DNA of 64,000 bases, taken from contig QEYB01001542.1 in NCBI GenBank assembly GCA_017562135.1, positions 17,730 to 81,729 of the forward strand, written 5' to 3'. The first letter of the stretch is position 1; every line of letters starts with the position of its first letter. Source of the stretch: Dipylidium caninum. Lineage: Eukaryota > Platyhelminthes > Cestoda > Cyclophyllidea > Dipylidiidae. A program made the position numbers and the translations under genes. This document shows positions 23,112 through 34,999 of this stretch, piece by piece. The notes under the pieces were generated by a model. The model searched no databases. It was not told where the DNA came from and saw only the letters and a program-made list of their open reading frames with translations.

Positions 23112-23586
23112 TTAAATAAAATCGGCACCAACGAAGTCGATATTTCGTAGAGCCCCAATCTCATAGGGAGAGCCAGCAATTGGACCGAAGCTTTTTCGAT
23201 CCTCGCAGAGGACGATAAAATGAGCGGGGTGGGGTGCTTTGACGACGTCAACTGAGAGTAGCAGTAGATCTTGGTAAATGCACTCCTTTATCCAGTGTAT
23301 CTCGAGCATCCTCACGTTACAAATCTTCCCCATTTCCCAGTACGGAGGACTCGTCCCTTTAACTACTGCCTCAGACATATCCAATATCTGCAAGAGGTGA
23401 GGATAACTCGGTGCCTTTCTGCGAGACGCGTTTTGTTTAAATGTCCATGGAGTCCAGGGTGACAAGGACGCTCATACTGTCCGGATGGCCATCTTTACTG
23501 CAGCATTTGCATTTTAACAAACAAAACAGACGCTCCAGCCGAAGCATGAGGAGACCGAGCAGATAGGCTATCATGAAGATCAGCAT
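23112..23586 (-). pseudogene. Diverged family-like exon 1 and distant open exon
   Basis: A TATA-like GTATATGGG at about 23,635 is followed 50 nt later by ATG (23,586). Exon 1 starts MLIFMIAYLLGLL exactly like the family, then departs (MLRLERLFCLLKC), stopping at 23,437. A second open frame, 23,112 to about 23,430, is entered after CTCGCAG. It encodes DMSEAVVKGTSPPYWEMGKI, then strand-like RMLEIHWIK and LLLLSVDVV, and a C-terminal PYEIGALRNIDFVGADFI. Its hydrophobic pattern (strand, strand, charged turn, helix) resembles family exon 3, but identity is very low. No typical exon 2 lies between. It may be a diverged subfamily member that lost exon 2, or a chance frame. Confidence 0.4.
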
Positions 23587-23699
23587 TATGCAAAAATCTC
23601 CCTTTACAGTGTTTTCCTTTAATCTTCTTCACCCATATACACTTCGTGGAAATGTGTAATGGTTGGGCTGATTCGATGTGTTAGTGTTTGCCTACGTCG

Positions 23700-25640
23700 T
23701 ATGGCACCACAGAGACGGTGGCAACCAGTTGTTGATCCAGACAACCTTTCTTGACCCACGTAAACATGTTCCCATTTCGCTCATCCACTTTAAACAAAAT
23801 AAGCAACTATTATTGTTGATAAAGTGATATGGACGGAGGAATGCATTGCGTTAACTGATGATCACTGATGTAGCACGTAGGCCGGTTGGTGTGAATTGAG
23901 GAAGTTTGAAGGATTTGTGAAGCGGAGCCGCATAAGGATAAAGACGAGTCATTGGACGAATATCTCCTTTTCAACAAAAGCAGAAATTTCCTCCTGACAA
24001 ACTTACCACCGAGCACTTGGGACACTTCTCAACGAATTCGAAACCATCCTAGTCTAACGGGCAAAGCCAGCTGGTTGTGTTGTGCCAACGGTTTTATCTC
24101 CCACCATCGACACAAATTTGTGGCACGCCTTCTAAAGTTCTGCTGGGAGAGTCTTAAGCTATAGGAGAAAGCGGATGCCATGTGCGTTCAGCTCATTTCC
24201 AGTGGAGAGTCTTAGTTGCACTTTGACGGGTGTGGCTGTTGCGCGTAGGCGAGGCCTTTGACTCCAAAACACGTTTTATCCGTTTGGATGCTCCTGTGCA
24301 CGAGGTTTTTTTGACGATAGGCGTTGAACACTGGGACATAAGAGCGGGAGCCTTCAGTGCTTCTACCCATCTGGCTATGACAACACATGACCCTCACCAA
24401 CAGACGTCACACAAAGCGGCATTGGGTCTTTGCGTCTACACTGGTCGCTGCCAGTGCTTTCTTGGCACAGAAAAATTAACTGTAGTCTTACTTGATGTAA
24501 CATTTCGACGCCTTGTTAATGGACTGGTGTCTAGAAATGATCGCGGTCGATGACAGAACCCAACAGAAACCAATCAAGATAACCGCTCTCCAAAGTGTAC
24601 AACCTGGCCTCTGTGCTCCGACTAAAGTTGAATTCTAAATAGCTCGCATGCGTCATGTCAACATTGTACTTAGTTTCATTCTTTCACTCACCTGCTTAGA
24701 GCGGTTTAAACCGATGCAAGTGAGGCGATCAAAATGTGATGAGACACCGACCATACTCACAATTTTATGTAGTCTGAGCCTCTTTGTGCATTGTCTCGGT
24801 GAGTGGATGCAGTTTGTGCATGGAGACGTGTGTTAGTTTAAATGTGTGCGCTGGTGGCCTGACTCAATTTGATGCAACAAGGAGAATGAATGGCCTATAG
24901 CATTACCTCGAAATCTTCTTGTGTAAAGTAAGCTGAATATTCCACCGACATCCACTGTAGTGCACCTGACTGGAAGGCAGAGCCACTACTTAAATACTAA
25001 GTAGAGTTGAAGACTTCGCCGGACCCACTAAAGTCGCAGTCTGCGACAATTCGCAAGAACAGGTAGAAATGTGGCAGCTCGTTGCTTCTTCAAACAGCAT
25101 TTTTCATTCTCTATGCTCGGTCATCTCGTCACTTTGTGTTGCCGCTCTTCAAAATACCGCATCCACTTTGGCATCGAATCACCAGTGAGCGATGTTGAAG
25201 CGAAACTCGACCCCTTTCGTTTCACCTTATCCGAAGCTATGTGTTTCGAGATGTGTGCAATGACTGTGAAGTGTAGACACGTAGCGTCAAATAAATCAAC
25301 TTGGATGAATTTGGCCAATGACAACAATATATATCATGAGATTACCTAACTAAATTCAGAGTAGATATTTCCGGACAATAGAGCAGACCGCCCATTCTCG
25401 TGATTGCGTCAATTAGAGTTATGCCACCAATGTACTCACATTAACTCGCACTCGCCTATGTGGCAAAACGCCGCCCCCTCACTGAAAGAAAGCGCAAAAT
25501 TGGGAAATGTTCTTGAGGTCAACAAAGGTAGTCAAGACTAGTATTTCTGGTCCAACAACCGATTCTCCCTCTCCTGTGGTGCGACGTGTCGTGAACAAGC
25601 ACCAGCACATCAACCGCGAGCCAGCTGAACCAATACCCTT
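23700..25640. other. No supported gene
   Basis: The region separates the divergent copies at 23.6 (-) and 25.7 kb (+). The longest frame (24,230-24,553 +, 107 aa) lacks any family or domain signal. Confidence 0.45.
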
Positions 25641-25654
25641 CTACGCAATGCGTG

Positions 25655-25660
25655 TATAAA
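25655..25660 (+). promoter_or_regulatory. TATA box
   Basis: GTATAAATGAGGCGGATTG lies about 50 nt before the ATG at 25,706. It carries the shared family leader GGATTGAAGGAGGCC. Confidence 0.8.
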
Positions 25661-25705
25661 TGAGGCGGATTGAAGGAGGCCTCAGTGAAGACAGAGCTTA
25701 GTAAC

Positions 25706-26470
25706 ATGACGATCTTCGCGACCGTCTATTCACTCTGCCTCCTGACCTCCCACCTCACCGTCTTGGCGTGTTCAACGGCTCCGCATGAGACAAAAGTGGC
25801 AGTCAACGTTTCCACGTCCAAAGTACTCACAGGTAATTGCCTATCATCCATCCAGTAAACAAATTCCTCGCTCACTGAATTGTAAACGACCCTCATACGA
25901 TGCATCTCTGTCATCACACACCACCTTGTCAGCCACCGACCATCGTCACTGAGCAGCAGGCTATCATGAAAATGGCGAAACATTTGACCAACGAGACTTT
26001 CAGGCGCATGTTGATCGGAGATTTTAGCAGAACACGACATTTGGCGGCACATGCGGAGATATCCAAATGGAGGATTATTCTTTGCGGAATTGTTGTGGAT
26101 GGAGGAGAGTATAAGATTTCAGTGATAGGAGAGCGGATTCTCTTTTACCTCATCCTGTCTGCTCACGAGAGTCACGCGTAACGTCTCCTCACATAGGCCC
26201 CTTTTGCGCTCTTCATTCGTCCTCTTCTCTAACAGTGTGTTCGGCGGCGCCTACATCGTGGAGACATTTGAATTCACAGGACTACTCCGAGTTTGCATGT
26301 TACTGGGTGAGGTCTCCGTACAGGAGGCTGGGCACTATCGCGTGCTGGATTCTGTTGCAGACGTGTCCTTGACAAGTCTCAAGGAGACCATTTGGAGGAA
26401 GGTTATGGTGGGCTTTAATTCATCCATTTCAAGTGCTGCTGTCGACTCACCTAGAATAGCTGCTGTCTAA
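25706..26470 (+). CDS. Secreted-family gene, all exons open, acceptor defect (205 aa)
   Basis: Exon 1 (25,706-25,832, 127 nt) encodes signal peptide MTIFATVYSLCLLTSHLTVL and ends in phase 1 before GTAATT. Exon 2 (25,922-26,177) is 256 nt: P-C-Q-P-P, MKMAKHLTNETFRRMLIG, then VVDGGEYKISVIGE. It ends in phase 2 at GC/GTAACG. Exon 3 (26,236-26,470) follows CTAACAG and reads GGAYIVETFEFTGLLRV through FNSSISSAA to TAA. All three frames join without a stop. The only lesion is the intron 1 acceptor: the two bases before exon 2 (25,920-25,921) are AC where sisters have AG. Upstream AGs give a stop. It is either a fresh pseudogene, a one-base sequence error, or a rare non-canonical splice. I see no AATAAA close downstream. 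Confidence 0.7.
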
Positions 26471-26479
26471 CCAGAATAA

Positions 26480-27560
26480 TTTGACCTCCCATTGTCCAGG
26501 GTATCTGCACCTGAGTAAACCAGTCTCTTTACACGGAATAGTGACCTTCTTCATGTGAAAACTCACTTTGCTGTGAGTATGCTCTTAAAGCTGCCTGACA
26601 CGAACGGCCCTGAGGGCCATCAGCGGCTAAGGTGTCCATTCGCACTTCCTTTTCTCCGAGAGTAACATCACTCCGTCCTTACGGTATACTCATTAATTAT
26701 TGCTCGCTCACTACGGTGATTCAACGGCCAAGTGTCCCACAGTAAGAAGGTTGTGTCGTCTGACCGTCCGCCGTTATTATCAGCAGGAAGTGTTGAGCGG
26801 TTGGCCTAACATACATGGTGTCGTCGTTAGACGTTAGATCTCGAGAGTGGTGTGTGTCCAAGGAAAACAATACGAGCCTCAGATGAATGGAATGTTTCTT
26901 TTGCAGAGATGCTGATTTTCCAGCAGCGAAGACCACATTGAGAGTACGCACGCTATGGCCATCATGGGCATTTCAACGAAACGCGTCCGAGATTCGTTAT
27001 TTCCATGAACATTAGTTAAATGGTGAGTACTTCAAACTGGCGGATGCGAGGCGCCCTACGCCGCGAGGGTGCTTCACGATTCATCGTGTCTTCACTTCGA
27101 AACGGAACATGGAACGGGACATAGCCTCGGCTCGACGGATACGGGCTTTCGTCACAGTCTACTGCTGCGTTTAGTTAACGCCGCCAAGTCACACCACTCC
27201 ACGTGCCGGATTTGGAATCATCGACAAGTTGGCCTACTTGTTACGGACGGAGTTGCCAATTCAAGGCAAGGCCGTCGTCAGAGATTGAGAAGTTGTACTT
27301 CAGCGCTTAACAAAACTGGGCTCTGCCAATATAGAAAAGCAGCAAATGGAAGGAATGTAGGCCCGTTTAAGGTAGTAGATGGAAGTGTTGCATCCGCATT
27401 GAAGTTGCTGCTTTTAAGGGAAGTTCCATATGAAATTGTGTGTAAGTTTGTTATTATTTCAATCTGGCTATCAAACAGCATGAACATCAAAGGCTCTATG
27501 AGCATTTAGAAAACTTGTCTCCCTACAGGCTCCTCGTTAGGACCCCGAACAGGTAGACTA
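26480..27560. other. No supported gene; scattered flank fragments
   Basis: 27,030-27,110 resembles 9,480-9,560. 27,240-27,330 resembles the CACGCAAAGCC block at 45,190. The 146-aa frame at 27,069-27,509 (+) crosses these fragments and has no family feature. Confidence 0.45.
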
Positions 27561-27573
27561 CCACGAAGAACGA

Positions 27574-27631
27574 CACGGTGCGTAACACTGCCTTCAGGAA
27601 GGCCTCCACCCATCCTCTCAACTTTATATGC
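27574..27631 (-). pseudogene. Secreted-family exon 1 remnant, ATG changed to GTG
   Basis: CATATAAAG at about 27,622-27,630 and GGAGGCC mark the family promoter and leader. The start position reads GTG (27,574-27,576), and the exon continues V-S-F-F-V-V-V-Y-L-F-G-V-L-T, aligned to MLIFVAAYLLGLLT of the 44.5 kb copy. TAG follows soon after (below 27,574). No exon 2 or 3 is recognisable downstream. Confidence 0.65.
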
Positions 27632-27659
27632 CTTGCGGTCAAGTGCATTGGTTTAAAGG

Positions 27660-29900
27660 GTAGGTGTTGCGCACAGGGACAGCGAATCTAGTTGTTGGAA
27701 AATTGAAGAGCAATTTAGGTCCTGACTACTTTCGTAGCAAAAGTAACTCATCGCGAAATTAGTTACCACGCTGCTCCACTGAGCAAACGACCGTGAACCT
27801 TCGTGGGCCTGTTACCCGCCAAAGCTACAATTTTTGTATCTCCTGCAAAGTGTGCATATTTGGCGTTCACCTTCCCCACGCCCCAGCAATTCATAAGCCT
27901 CCATTCGGCCATTAACAACAGCAAATGGGATAAATCGCCATAAGTCCGCAGTTTTACGAAAACGTGTACCCAACGCTCTCGCGTTTAAAGAGTTTTTTGA
28001 CAGTGCTTAACGTGTTTCGAAATGTGCTGTGAGAAATGAGGTAAAATGAGGAACGGCAAATCAGCAATTTTTAGAATGACGACGTTTACTCGACTTGACA
28101 TGTCTTCGTAATTCGTTCCAAGCCTGAAGTAAGTCGAAGTGGAGATCCCCACCGATTAGTGGAACTTTCAACTATCCCCCATGACACAAACGTGCTTCAC
28201 TGTCGTTGGTTACTGTATCTCCTAAGGTCTGACACGCAAAGCGCCTCCGATTTTCATCACATTCTCATGCTTTGTCACACATTTTGAAGGCTAGGAAGTG
28301 TTATGGGGAAGAAATGCAGTTTGTGCCGAGAGCGGATGAAATGGTGTGAAATTGTTCCATTGCAGCGAAGAGGTGAAAACACGGAGACACGGGAATCGAG
28401 GAGGGCAGGCTGTCCTCTTGAGATGACTTGGATTATCCTGAAGTGCGTCCGATTTTTACGCACCAGCATAAGTCTTGGTGGCGAGGTTCAGGCACGGCCT
28501 CTGTGAGTGCGCTTCGGTCGGTTTAGCGTTCCATCAGACCATGAATAGAGTAGGAACTGTTTGTTGGAACTCACCATTTCCACTTTCTTCTTGTATTTTT
28601 TGTCATTGTCAGCAGGCTGTTTTGCTAGCTTTCATCAAGAAAACGGACTCCAGGTGATATGCCAGTCTGCAGCGATTTCGTCAATGAATAAATTGCGGAC
28701 ATGTTCCCCGATGTAGTTTTAATACTACGAGCAGAGTATCCCAGTGAGGAGCTCTCCCGTCTGTGGACTATGAAAGCGAACTTGCATCGCTTGTAGTCGA
28801 AATGTTTTCCTTCATTATTTGAAGCACAACTTTCGGGGAATAAATGTCGCAGTGGTGGACTGATGTATGAAAGCTCGTCGACTCACACAAACCGTAATCT
28901 GTTGAAGAGGAACCAAAAACTGCTCATGCACGCTGTGGGATAAATCAACTTTCCAGAAAGATGGTGGGGAAATTGTCGGTTGACCGTCATGAATCTCTCA
29001 ATGAAAAGCCTTGTAACAAGGGCATTCGAGACGAAACATGGCAAACGCCTGATGAAATTGTCGTTGTGCACTATGTGGAAAACACTGTGAAGAGATCATC
29101 GAAAACGCCTAGACGGCATGCAAGACTGATGCGCTTGACCAGCAGGTGAATAGAAAAGCGGGGCATCGCACAGCATGTCTGACAACTAGCCCAACTCTTC
29201 CAAACATCGGATAAATGGCCAAGCAGATTCCAACCCCATCAGAAGACTTGAGTCAAGTTATTGCTTCCAGGACAGGGAGGAATTAGCTGGAATGGAAGAT
29301 GTCTGTCTTCCTCGCCTCCTCTGTTACCTTTCTCGCCTGCTTGAGATTGTCGTTGAAATGAAACGGATTACCCATCTTTTCGCTTTCGTCAGCAGATAGA
29401 GCCAACTTTGCACCATTCAGTCCGCCAGTCACATCACTGCTCTGTCGTCCACAGTCTGAATAAACTGCCTTGCTCCTTCCGCATCAAGTTGTCAGCCAGC
29501 CAAGGTTGCCGCTATGCGTGAGGTTGCCAAAACGCATCGTCTAGTTTTGTGGAAGATGGATTTGACGACGATGTGAAATGGGATTAGCTTTCAACCATCA
29601 GATGGACGCAAGATTTTGAAATGCCAACAATGTTCACATTGTTAGGTGGCGCTCTCATGTCTAGCATATGCATTTCGGTGAACCTAACGCCTGCTAATAA
29701 TGAAATGTGATTTTCGCAATATGAATTGAGCATCAGCACCTCCTTCGATTTACATTGCCCGATGTCCGTTGAGAAGACCCATGAGGCGTCATTCAGACAA
29801 TTGCGCCCATTACTAACTCACATTGCTTCAAAGGCCATCGGATTTGCTTTGTGTGTCTCATAAGTCAAGTGCATCACGACTTTCGCGATATTCTGATGAG
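27660..29900. other. Flank repeat then no supported gene
   Basis: 27,660-28,080 resembles 21,650-22,060. An open frame at 28,961-29,149 (+, 62 aa, charged, with KPCNKGIRDETWQTPDEIVV) looks protein-like in composition. It has no promoter or homologue that I can see. Confidence 0.4.
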
Positions 29901-29919
29901 TTGTGATAGTGTTCGAGGC

Positions 29920-30620
29920 CCAACTAGGTACTGTGGAAGGGAAAATGTAGTGAAGTGACACGCGGTCACAAGGCGAAAGAAACCACCTAACTCACGCTTT
30001 CGTGCAATTACATCCGCCTTCACGCCATATATGGGCGGCCTTACATAGGGGAGGCACACGAGAAACCAGCCTCTCGTATCGCTCCTAATCTCTCGCACAG
30101 GTACAATGGAGCCCACACCATCTTCAAGTTACCAATTAGCAGACTCTAGCATTATAATACAGCGTCTGACTAGGTTTCGGGAATGAGGACAAGGAATTAG
30201 ACGTTACAGGGTATGATCTCCACGGGCGATTTGCCCTGTCTGAAAGAGACGCTGCCAACGGCTATTTTGAAGACTTGTAAGACTTTCACTTATGTGCCTC
30301 CTGTAGTGTGACTCAAGAACCCAACCAACGAAACGGAATGCCACCTGGTCCCGCCTTGTTCATCATTTCTCCACATCAAACGAGCATTGTGTTGAGAAGT
30401 TCTGAGGTACAAGGCCCTCATTCTCTTACGACGGCTTTGCTTGAGCAACTCCGAAACGTGACAGGAGTCGAGCCTGTCGCGGATCATTGCTGGCTCTGAG
30501 AATTGGGGTGGATGTGCCTAGACGTCGTTAGCTCAACTTCACAGTAGTCTATAGCTGCTCGCAAGGCGGTACTTGTCTATGAGATTTCACATTTCCCCCC
30601 CCCCCCGCTAAAAATGCAGA
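29920..30620. repeat. Family-flank duplication with 12-C run
   Basis: 29,920-30,080 and 30,100-30,620 parallel 12,640-13,400 in the same order and orientation. A run of 12 C at 30,595-30,606 interrupts it. It is the 3' flank of the truncated minus-strand exon 3 at 30,640. Confidence 0.7.
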
Positions 30621-30639
30621 ATTCCGGAGAAAGAAATCC

Positions 30640-30755
30640 AGACCCATCTAATTCCCTCCCTGAGAATTGTCAAAGACTTAACTTCAACTCTCCCCAACAC
30701 GCGGTAGCTCTTAGTCTCAACTACGGAGAAACCTCCCAATGACTAGTTGGGTGGA
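30640..30755 (-). pseudogene. Truncated secreted-family exon 3
   Basis: The minus strand encodes SLGGFSVVETKSYRVLGRVE, aligned with SLGEVSVLEAKNYRV of other copies. It then continues SLTILREGIR. The 5' part of the exon is missing. The truncation point lies just before a block copied from the 17 kb gene in inverse orientation. Confidence 0.7.
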
Positions 30756-30769
30756 CAAATTTCCGCCTT

Positions 30770-31145
30770 AGGAAGGGTTTAGAAATGCATAAATGTAAGT
30801 GTCGTCGAGCGAGAATTTTAATGCATAAGGTGAACAAATGAGGCATTGAGCAAGATTGGTCGACCTGGAGGTGATCTCCTAGTGATAAAGGTTACCGCAA
30901 TATTTGCCGGTTGTGAATAAGGGAAGAAGGCATTGACTCTGAATGGAGTTGCCACAGAGATGAGGATGAGAATCATCTAGTAGGCCAGCGTTGTGATCAG
31001 AATGCAAACTAAGTCAAAGGTAACTAATATCCTCTACTTACATGCTTTCAGATGACTTTCATTAACAATCTCTCTCACAGGCTCGCAACTAAAGCGTGTA
31101 TTGAGTTGAGTGATGATATTGCCTAATGCTGAGGTTATCAGAAAA
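30770..31145 (-). pseudogene. Inverted copy of promoter and exon 1 of the 16.9 kb gene
   Basis: The reverse complement matches about 16,690-17,050, including TTTGCATTCTGATCACAA.. (gene: TTTGCATGCTGATCACAA). The ATG has become ATT and the signal-peptide frame is interrupted. It faces away from the exon 2 fragment that begins at 31,146, so the two halves cannot form a transcript unit. Confidence 0.75.
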
Positions 31146-31655
31146 TGTGGTGGTTAAATGCCGACAAGATCGAATGGCGAACGAGTCTGTTAGACGACGA
31201 GCCAGAAGCTGAGCGGATTGGCATTTCCGTGAGAGGAAAACACATCCCTGTCAGTAGCACTCAAATTTTGGACCCAAATCGAAAGTAAGATTACTTCAAG
31301 TTGACTTCTCTCTTCTCTACCTCTCCCCCCCTCCCTCCCTCCCTCCTTCCCTCTCTCCCTCCCTCCCTCCTTCCCTCTCTCCCTCCCTCCTCCTCTTCAG
31401 CCAAACCGAATTTAACGTCTACGTAATCGAGGAATTCAGATTCAAGGCGGTGTCAAGTTATTACTGGAAAAGCAGGACGGTTGCCGTAGAGGACGCGTGG
31501 GATTGCAAGTTGGTGGAGGGTTCGCCCAAACAAAGAATTCCCCTCGCAAAAGAGACATCAACCAAGCCATTGTGGACGGCTACGCAGCCACGTTTAAGTT
31601 GTCCCCATGCCGTGCTGATTGGATAGTTGGTACAAATGTCATTTCGGTTGAGTAA
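31146..31655 (+). pseudogene. Exon 2 (3' half) and exon 3 of a 40 kb-type gene
   Basis: From 31,146 the sequence matches the minus-strand gene at 39,899-40,390, starting in W-W-L-N-A-D-K-I-E-W-R. Exon 2 ends at 31,284 before GTAAGA. The intron carries the same CT tract, and exon 3 starts at 31,401. Relative to the intact gene it lacks one C in the run near 31,545 (CCCC against CCCCC), shifting the frame. The first half of exon 2 is replaced by inverted promoter DNA. Confidence 0.85.
31308..31400 (+). repeat. Polypyrimidine CT/CCCT tract in intron 2
   Basis: Nearly pure C/T with CCCTCC and CCTT units runs right up to the exon 3 acceptor. The intact gene has the same tract as GA on the plus strand at 40,155-40,227. 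Confidence 0.85.
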
Positions 31656-31885
31656 ATGAGTGAGGAATCACCTTTGCTACTTGAAGCATACGTGAAGGGG
31701 AAATGAACTGGCCTCTTTTTTATCCCATTCAGTCGCCGTCACTATCGTGCTGCCTTTCAGGCGCAGTGGAGTTGTAACTGAAGTGATTTTGTTCGCCGCT
31801 GTTGTAAGGAGAGGGGAGCAAAGGCGTTAGAAGGAGTAACTAGAGTGAATTGGTCACACTTGACAACGTTGTGATGAGAAGATTT

Positions 31886-31887
<2 letters not shown>

Positions 31888-31929
<42 letters not shown>
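31888..31929. repeat. (CTG)14 microsatellite
   Basis: Fourteen uninterrupted CTG units. On the minus strand one frame reads them as poly-Gln inside an unsupported 120-aa open frame (31,840-32,202). Confidence 0.95.
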
Positions 31930-34790
31930 AACACTACGGCGACTCATGAGGTATCGACAGTCTGAGTTCACATATCTCTTGCCTGATAGGGTGATGAAGG
32001 GATTGTCTATGGGAAAAGAGCGGAAGGCACCCCCCGACTCCGCGTTCCAAACAGGCAGTGGTCGGATCTTGTGGGACTGCATCTCCACTCGCAATGCTTT
32101 GTTAAGACTACCTGTAGACCTTCTTGCCACTTGACGCGTTAACACAGAGGGAAATTCATGTGGGCCGCTGTGAGGCCTTAGAGTAACGCGAGACCTCATC
32201 ATTCTTCACCTCCTGTAGGACGCACGCATATTAACGGCCAATTGGCTTAAAAGCGCTTCTTGCGCTACTGTGGAGGACAAAATATGGCTTGTCTAGAGTC
32301 ACAAGCCTTCGTGTCGGCCGCCAGTGGCTCATTTCCACTTGTTATGCCCGAGTGGGTCGTATGGTTGACCAAACACTCGTCATGCAAATGCTAGAAAATT
32401 AAATCTATGAAGAAATCCTTTAAACTTGGACACGGTGCTGATTTTATTTTTTTGTCTTTTTTCCCTCGTTGCACATTTGGCCGCATTCCTCACCCCAAGC
32501 CCGTTGACCACAAAGCTCGCGCATACATTTATGCTAAACGCGCACCTCGAGTAGATGTTGCTACATGCAAGCTAGTTTGACATTTCCACCTGAACCAACC
32601 TCCGCCTATTTGATTCCTGACTTTACACTAAGGTCTCGTTGTTCTGCAAGCTCAATCCTACAATTCTTCCACCGCTCCGTTGTTCACCTTCCCCTCATAT
32701 ATCTCTTTTGCATCCATTTGCTCCTTTATAAACCAAAAGCGCTGACATTTTGCCACATTGGAAGTCGCGGGCCAGACGTAACTTCCATTGGCAGAAATCA
32801 TTCCTTTCCTCTGTGCACCCGCTGACGATGCGTTGCGTTATACTCTGGCGCTTTAATGTTCTTTGACGTAAACACCACCTTCCAGGCACAGTTACTTGAT
32901 CTTCGGCTTTTGCGAAGTAAAAAGACGTGATTCCAAGGAGTGGGAAGTGTATTAATAACAAAGTATGAAAGATATCCCACGCAATTTACTAAGGAAGATG
33001 TGGCGGATTGTTAAGAGGTGGGGTAGTCTCTTTCACTCTTGCGTTAAACTTGCAGAGGCGGATGCAACCCCTGCTAAATGGCTTGCGGCGGCTCCGTCGA
33101 TGCTTCAAGCAATTTCGGTCCACACGATGACCACCTTTTCCAAGAAAGAAATGAAAGATTCATCATGTTATGTTGGTTGAAGGTGGATGACGGGGTAATC
33201 ACGTAAGGGAAAGGAAAGGTGGCATGTTTCACACTTGGTCACCTGTCACTTTCATTATAAGGCCCAAACATTGAAATTCTACACAATCACTTCCGCTTTA
33301 CGTACGGAGGCTGCGTGTTCGTGTGAACATGTGAGGGCAGGCCAACTGAGTGCAAATTAGAACCGAGACAATTCAACTTCTGTCGCGTGAATCAAAAACG
33401 ATTAGGTAGACGAAGTTCAGAATGAAGCTGTCATGTACGTCCAAAGCATCTCCACTTCCTCTCCACCTCGACCCGGACAGCAGAAACAGACATATCCGAT
33501 CAAGACGGGGAAGAAGAGGAGGAGGAGGAGGAGGAGGAGGAGGTGGAAGTGGAGGTGGAGGTGGAGGAGAGCGCAAACTGTGTGTCGGTAAGTGGTAACC
33601 ACTACTTGACTTGCCGACATTCTCAAATTCACCGGAGCAGTTAGACATGGAGAGTGTCAGCTAAGGTGAGGAAGAGGTGTGCTGTGAGCGAGTGGATGCT
33701 GACGGAGGCGGGATGGAGGACGAATGACATTAAGGCTGGTCAGGAGAAGAGAAATTATCCGAATCAATAGCCCCACCGGGTCATGGACAGCTTACTCTTA
33801 TTAAAGTTGAGTGGTAGCCAGTCTTAATGGCGTTCACGCTGCCCTATCGCAAATGCGGAGACAGGTGGGTGAAATGCACATGCTTCAAAGAATATTTCCA
33901 CGCCTTATTGGCCCATACTTTGCCCCGTCGGTGATTGTACTTGAATTCTACCATAAAACTAAGCTCCCCAATCCGGCTCACATCACGTCGGATAGGGCTG
34001 AAAAAATGGAGTAGAAGGAGGAGCAATGGGATTCTAACAATGCATACATGCTGTGCGTTTCACGGATTAAGGAATTACTAATTAGAATACCCCTTGCTGA
34101 CAAGGAAACCACAAACGCACCAATTTCTGCTTTCTGTTCAAACAAGGTCGACCTCCACTCAGAGTGATTGGCTTCAAACCACCAGTATCTTCCCGAGACC
34201 AGGTCTTCCAGCCTTAACTGATATGTGACTTACGAAACATCCAGGTGGATGCTATGAATACGCGGCATAGGACAAGGAAATAGGAGGAGAAAGTGAGAGT
34301 ACGGGGCGATGGAGCGATGGAGCGATTGGTGCGATGGAAGGTGAAGAAAGGCAGCAGTGGGTTTGCTAATCTTCTCCCTCGGCATTAATGTGAACGAGGA
34401 CAAGTACGTCCGGATTGCAGTCGTTCAAATCGCCCCGCAGACCAGCGATGGTAACGGTCACATAGATGAGGAAAACACGCATGGAATGCAGGACTATTTT
34501 CACGACTTGTACTTGGACTCTGTGGCCACCAAATCGGCACTAATAAAGCCTGTTTTATAGGCAGAAAAAGCAATCAGAGTGGAGAGGTCAGTGGTCCCTT
34601 CAGCTTGGGAATGAGAGTTTCCACAGAGGAGATGAGAAATATTGAACTCGTATCCCACCTTGGCTGTCGGTTCTCTGCCAAATTCTGGACATTCTATGTT
34701 CCTGTTTCCAAAATATACACAACCTAGCGCATTGCCTTCTTTGCCTCGCCAATGGGTCACGTAAACAATAGGGATGCCGGGTGGCACTCA
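31930..34790. other. No supported gene apart from a GGA microsatellite
   Basis: Short frames only. The best-looking is 34,357-34,560 (+, 67 aa; GINVNEDKYVRIAVVQIAP). It lacks a promoter or relatives, and a minus-strand frame overlaps it. Confidence 0.4.
33514..33569. repeat. (GGA)n/(GGTGGA)n microsatellite
   Basis: GAGGAGGAGG units pass into GGTGGAGGTGGAGG. They produce the Pro- and Leu-rich minus-strand frames, which I reject as genes. Confidence 0.9.
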
Positions 34791-34799
34791 CGAGGGGGT

Positions 34800-34985
34800 G
34801 ATTATTATTCTACAGTCTGCAACTCCACATACTGGTCAATCGCATACTTGAAGGTCCGAAGAAAGAAACGAGTGTCCTTTCCACTACACGCCATTCTGCA
34901 GTCTGCAACTCCACTAACACGTCGCGTGGGTACTTTTCGGTGCAAGGGAAGGAACGAGTGTCCTTCCTCCGGCATGCCAATTGAC
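34800..34985 (+). repeat. Two tandem units of about 90-100 nt
   Basis: TTCTACAGTCTGCAACTCCA and, about 97 nt later, TTCTGCAGTCTGCAACTCCA each precede an ACGAGTGTCCTT string. A third, diverged unit lies at 40,985-41,075 upstream of the 41.3 kb gene. Confidence 0.75.
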
Positions 34986-34999
34986 TTTCCAGTCTACGC

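Noticed and set aside
27069..27509. 146-aa plus-strand frame
   Set aside because: It crosses duplicated flank fragments whose other copies are not open in that frame.
31840..32202. 120-aa minus-strand frame with poly-Gln
   Set aside because: The Gln run is the (CTG)14 repeat. There is no promoter, splice partner or motif.
33373..33648. Minus-strand frames with Pro or Leu runs
   Set aside because: They come from the GGA microsatellite read in two frames.
34500..34787. Protein-like minus-strand frame and the overlapping 34,357-34,560 plus-strand frame
   Set aside because: They overlap each other with no promoter, splice site or related copy to choose between them.
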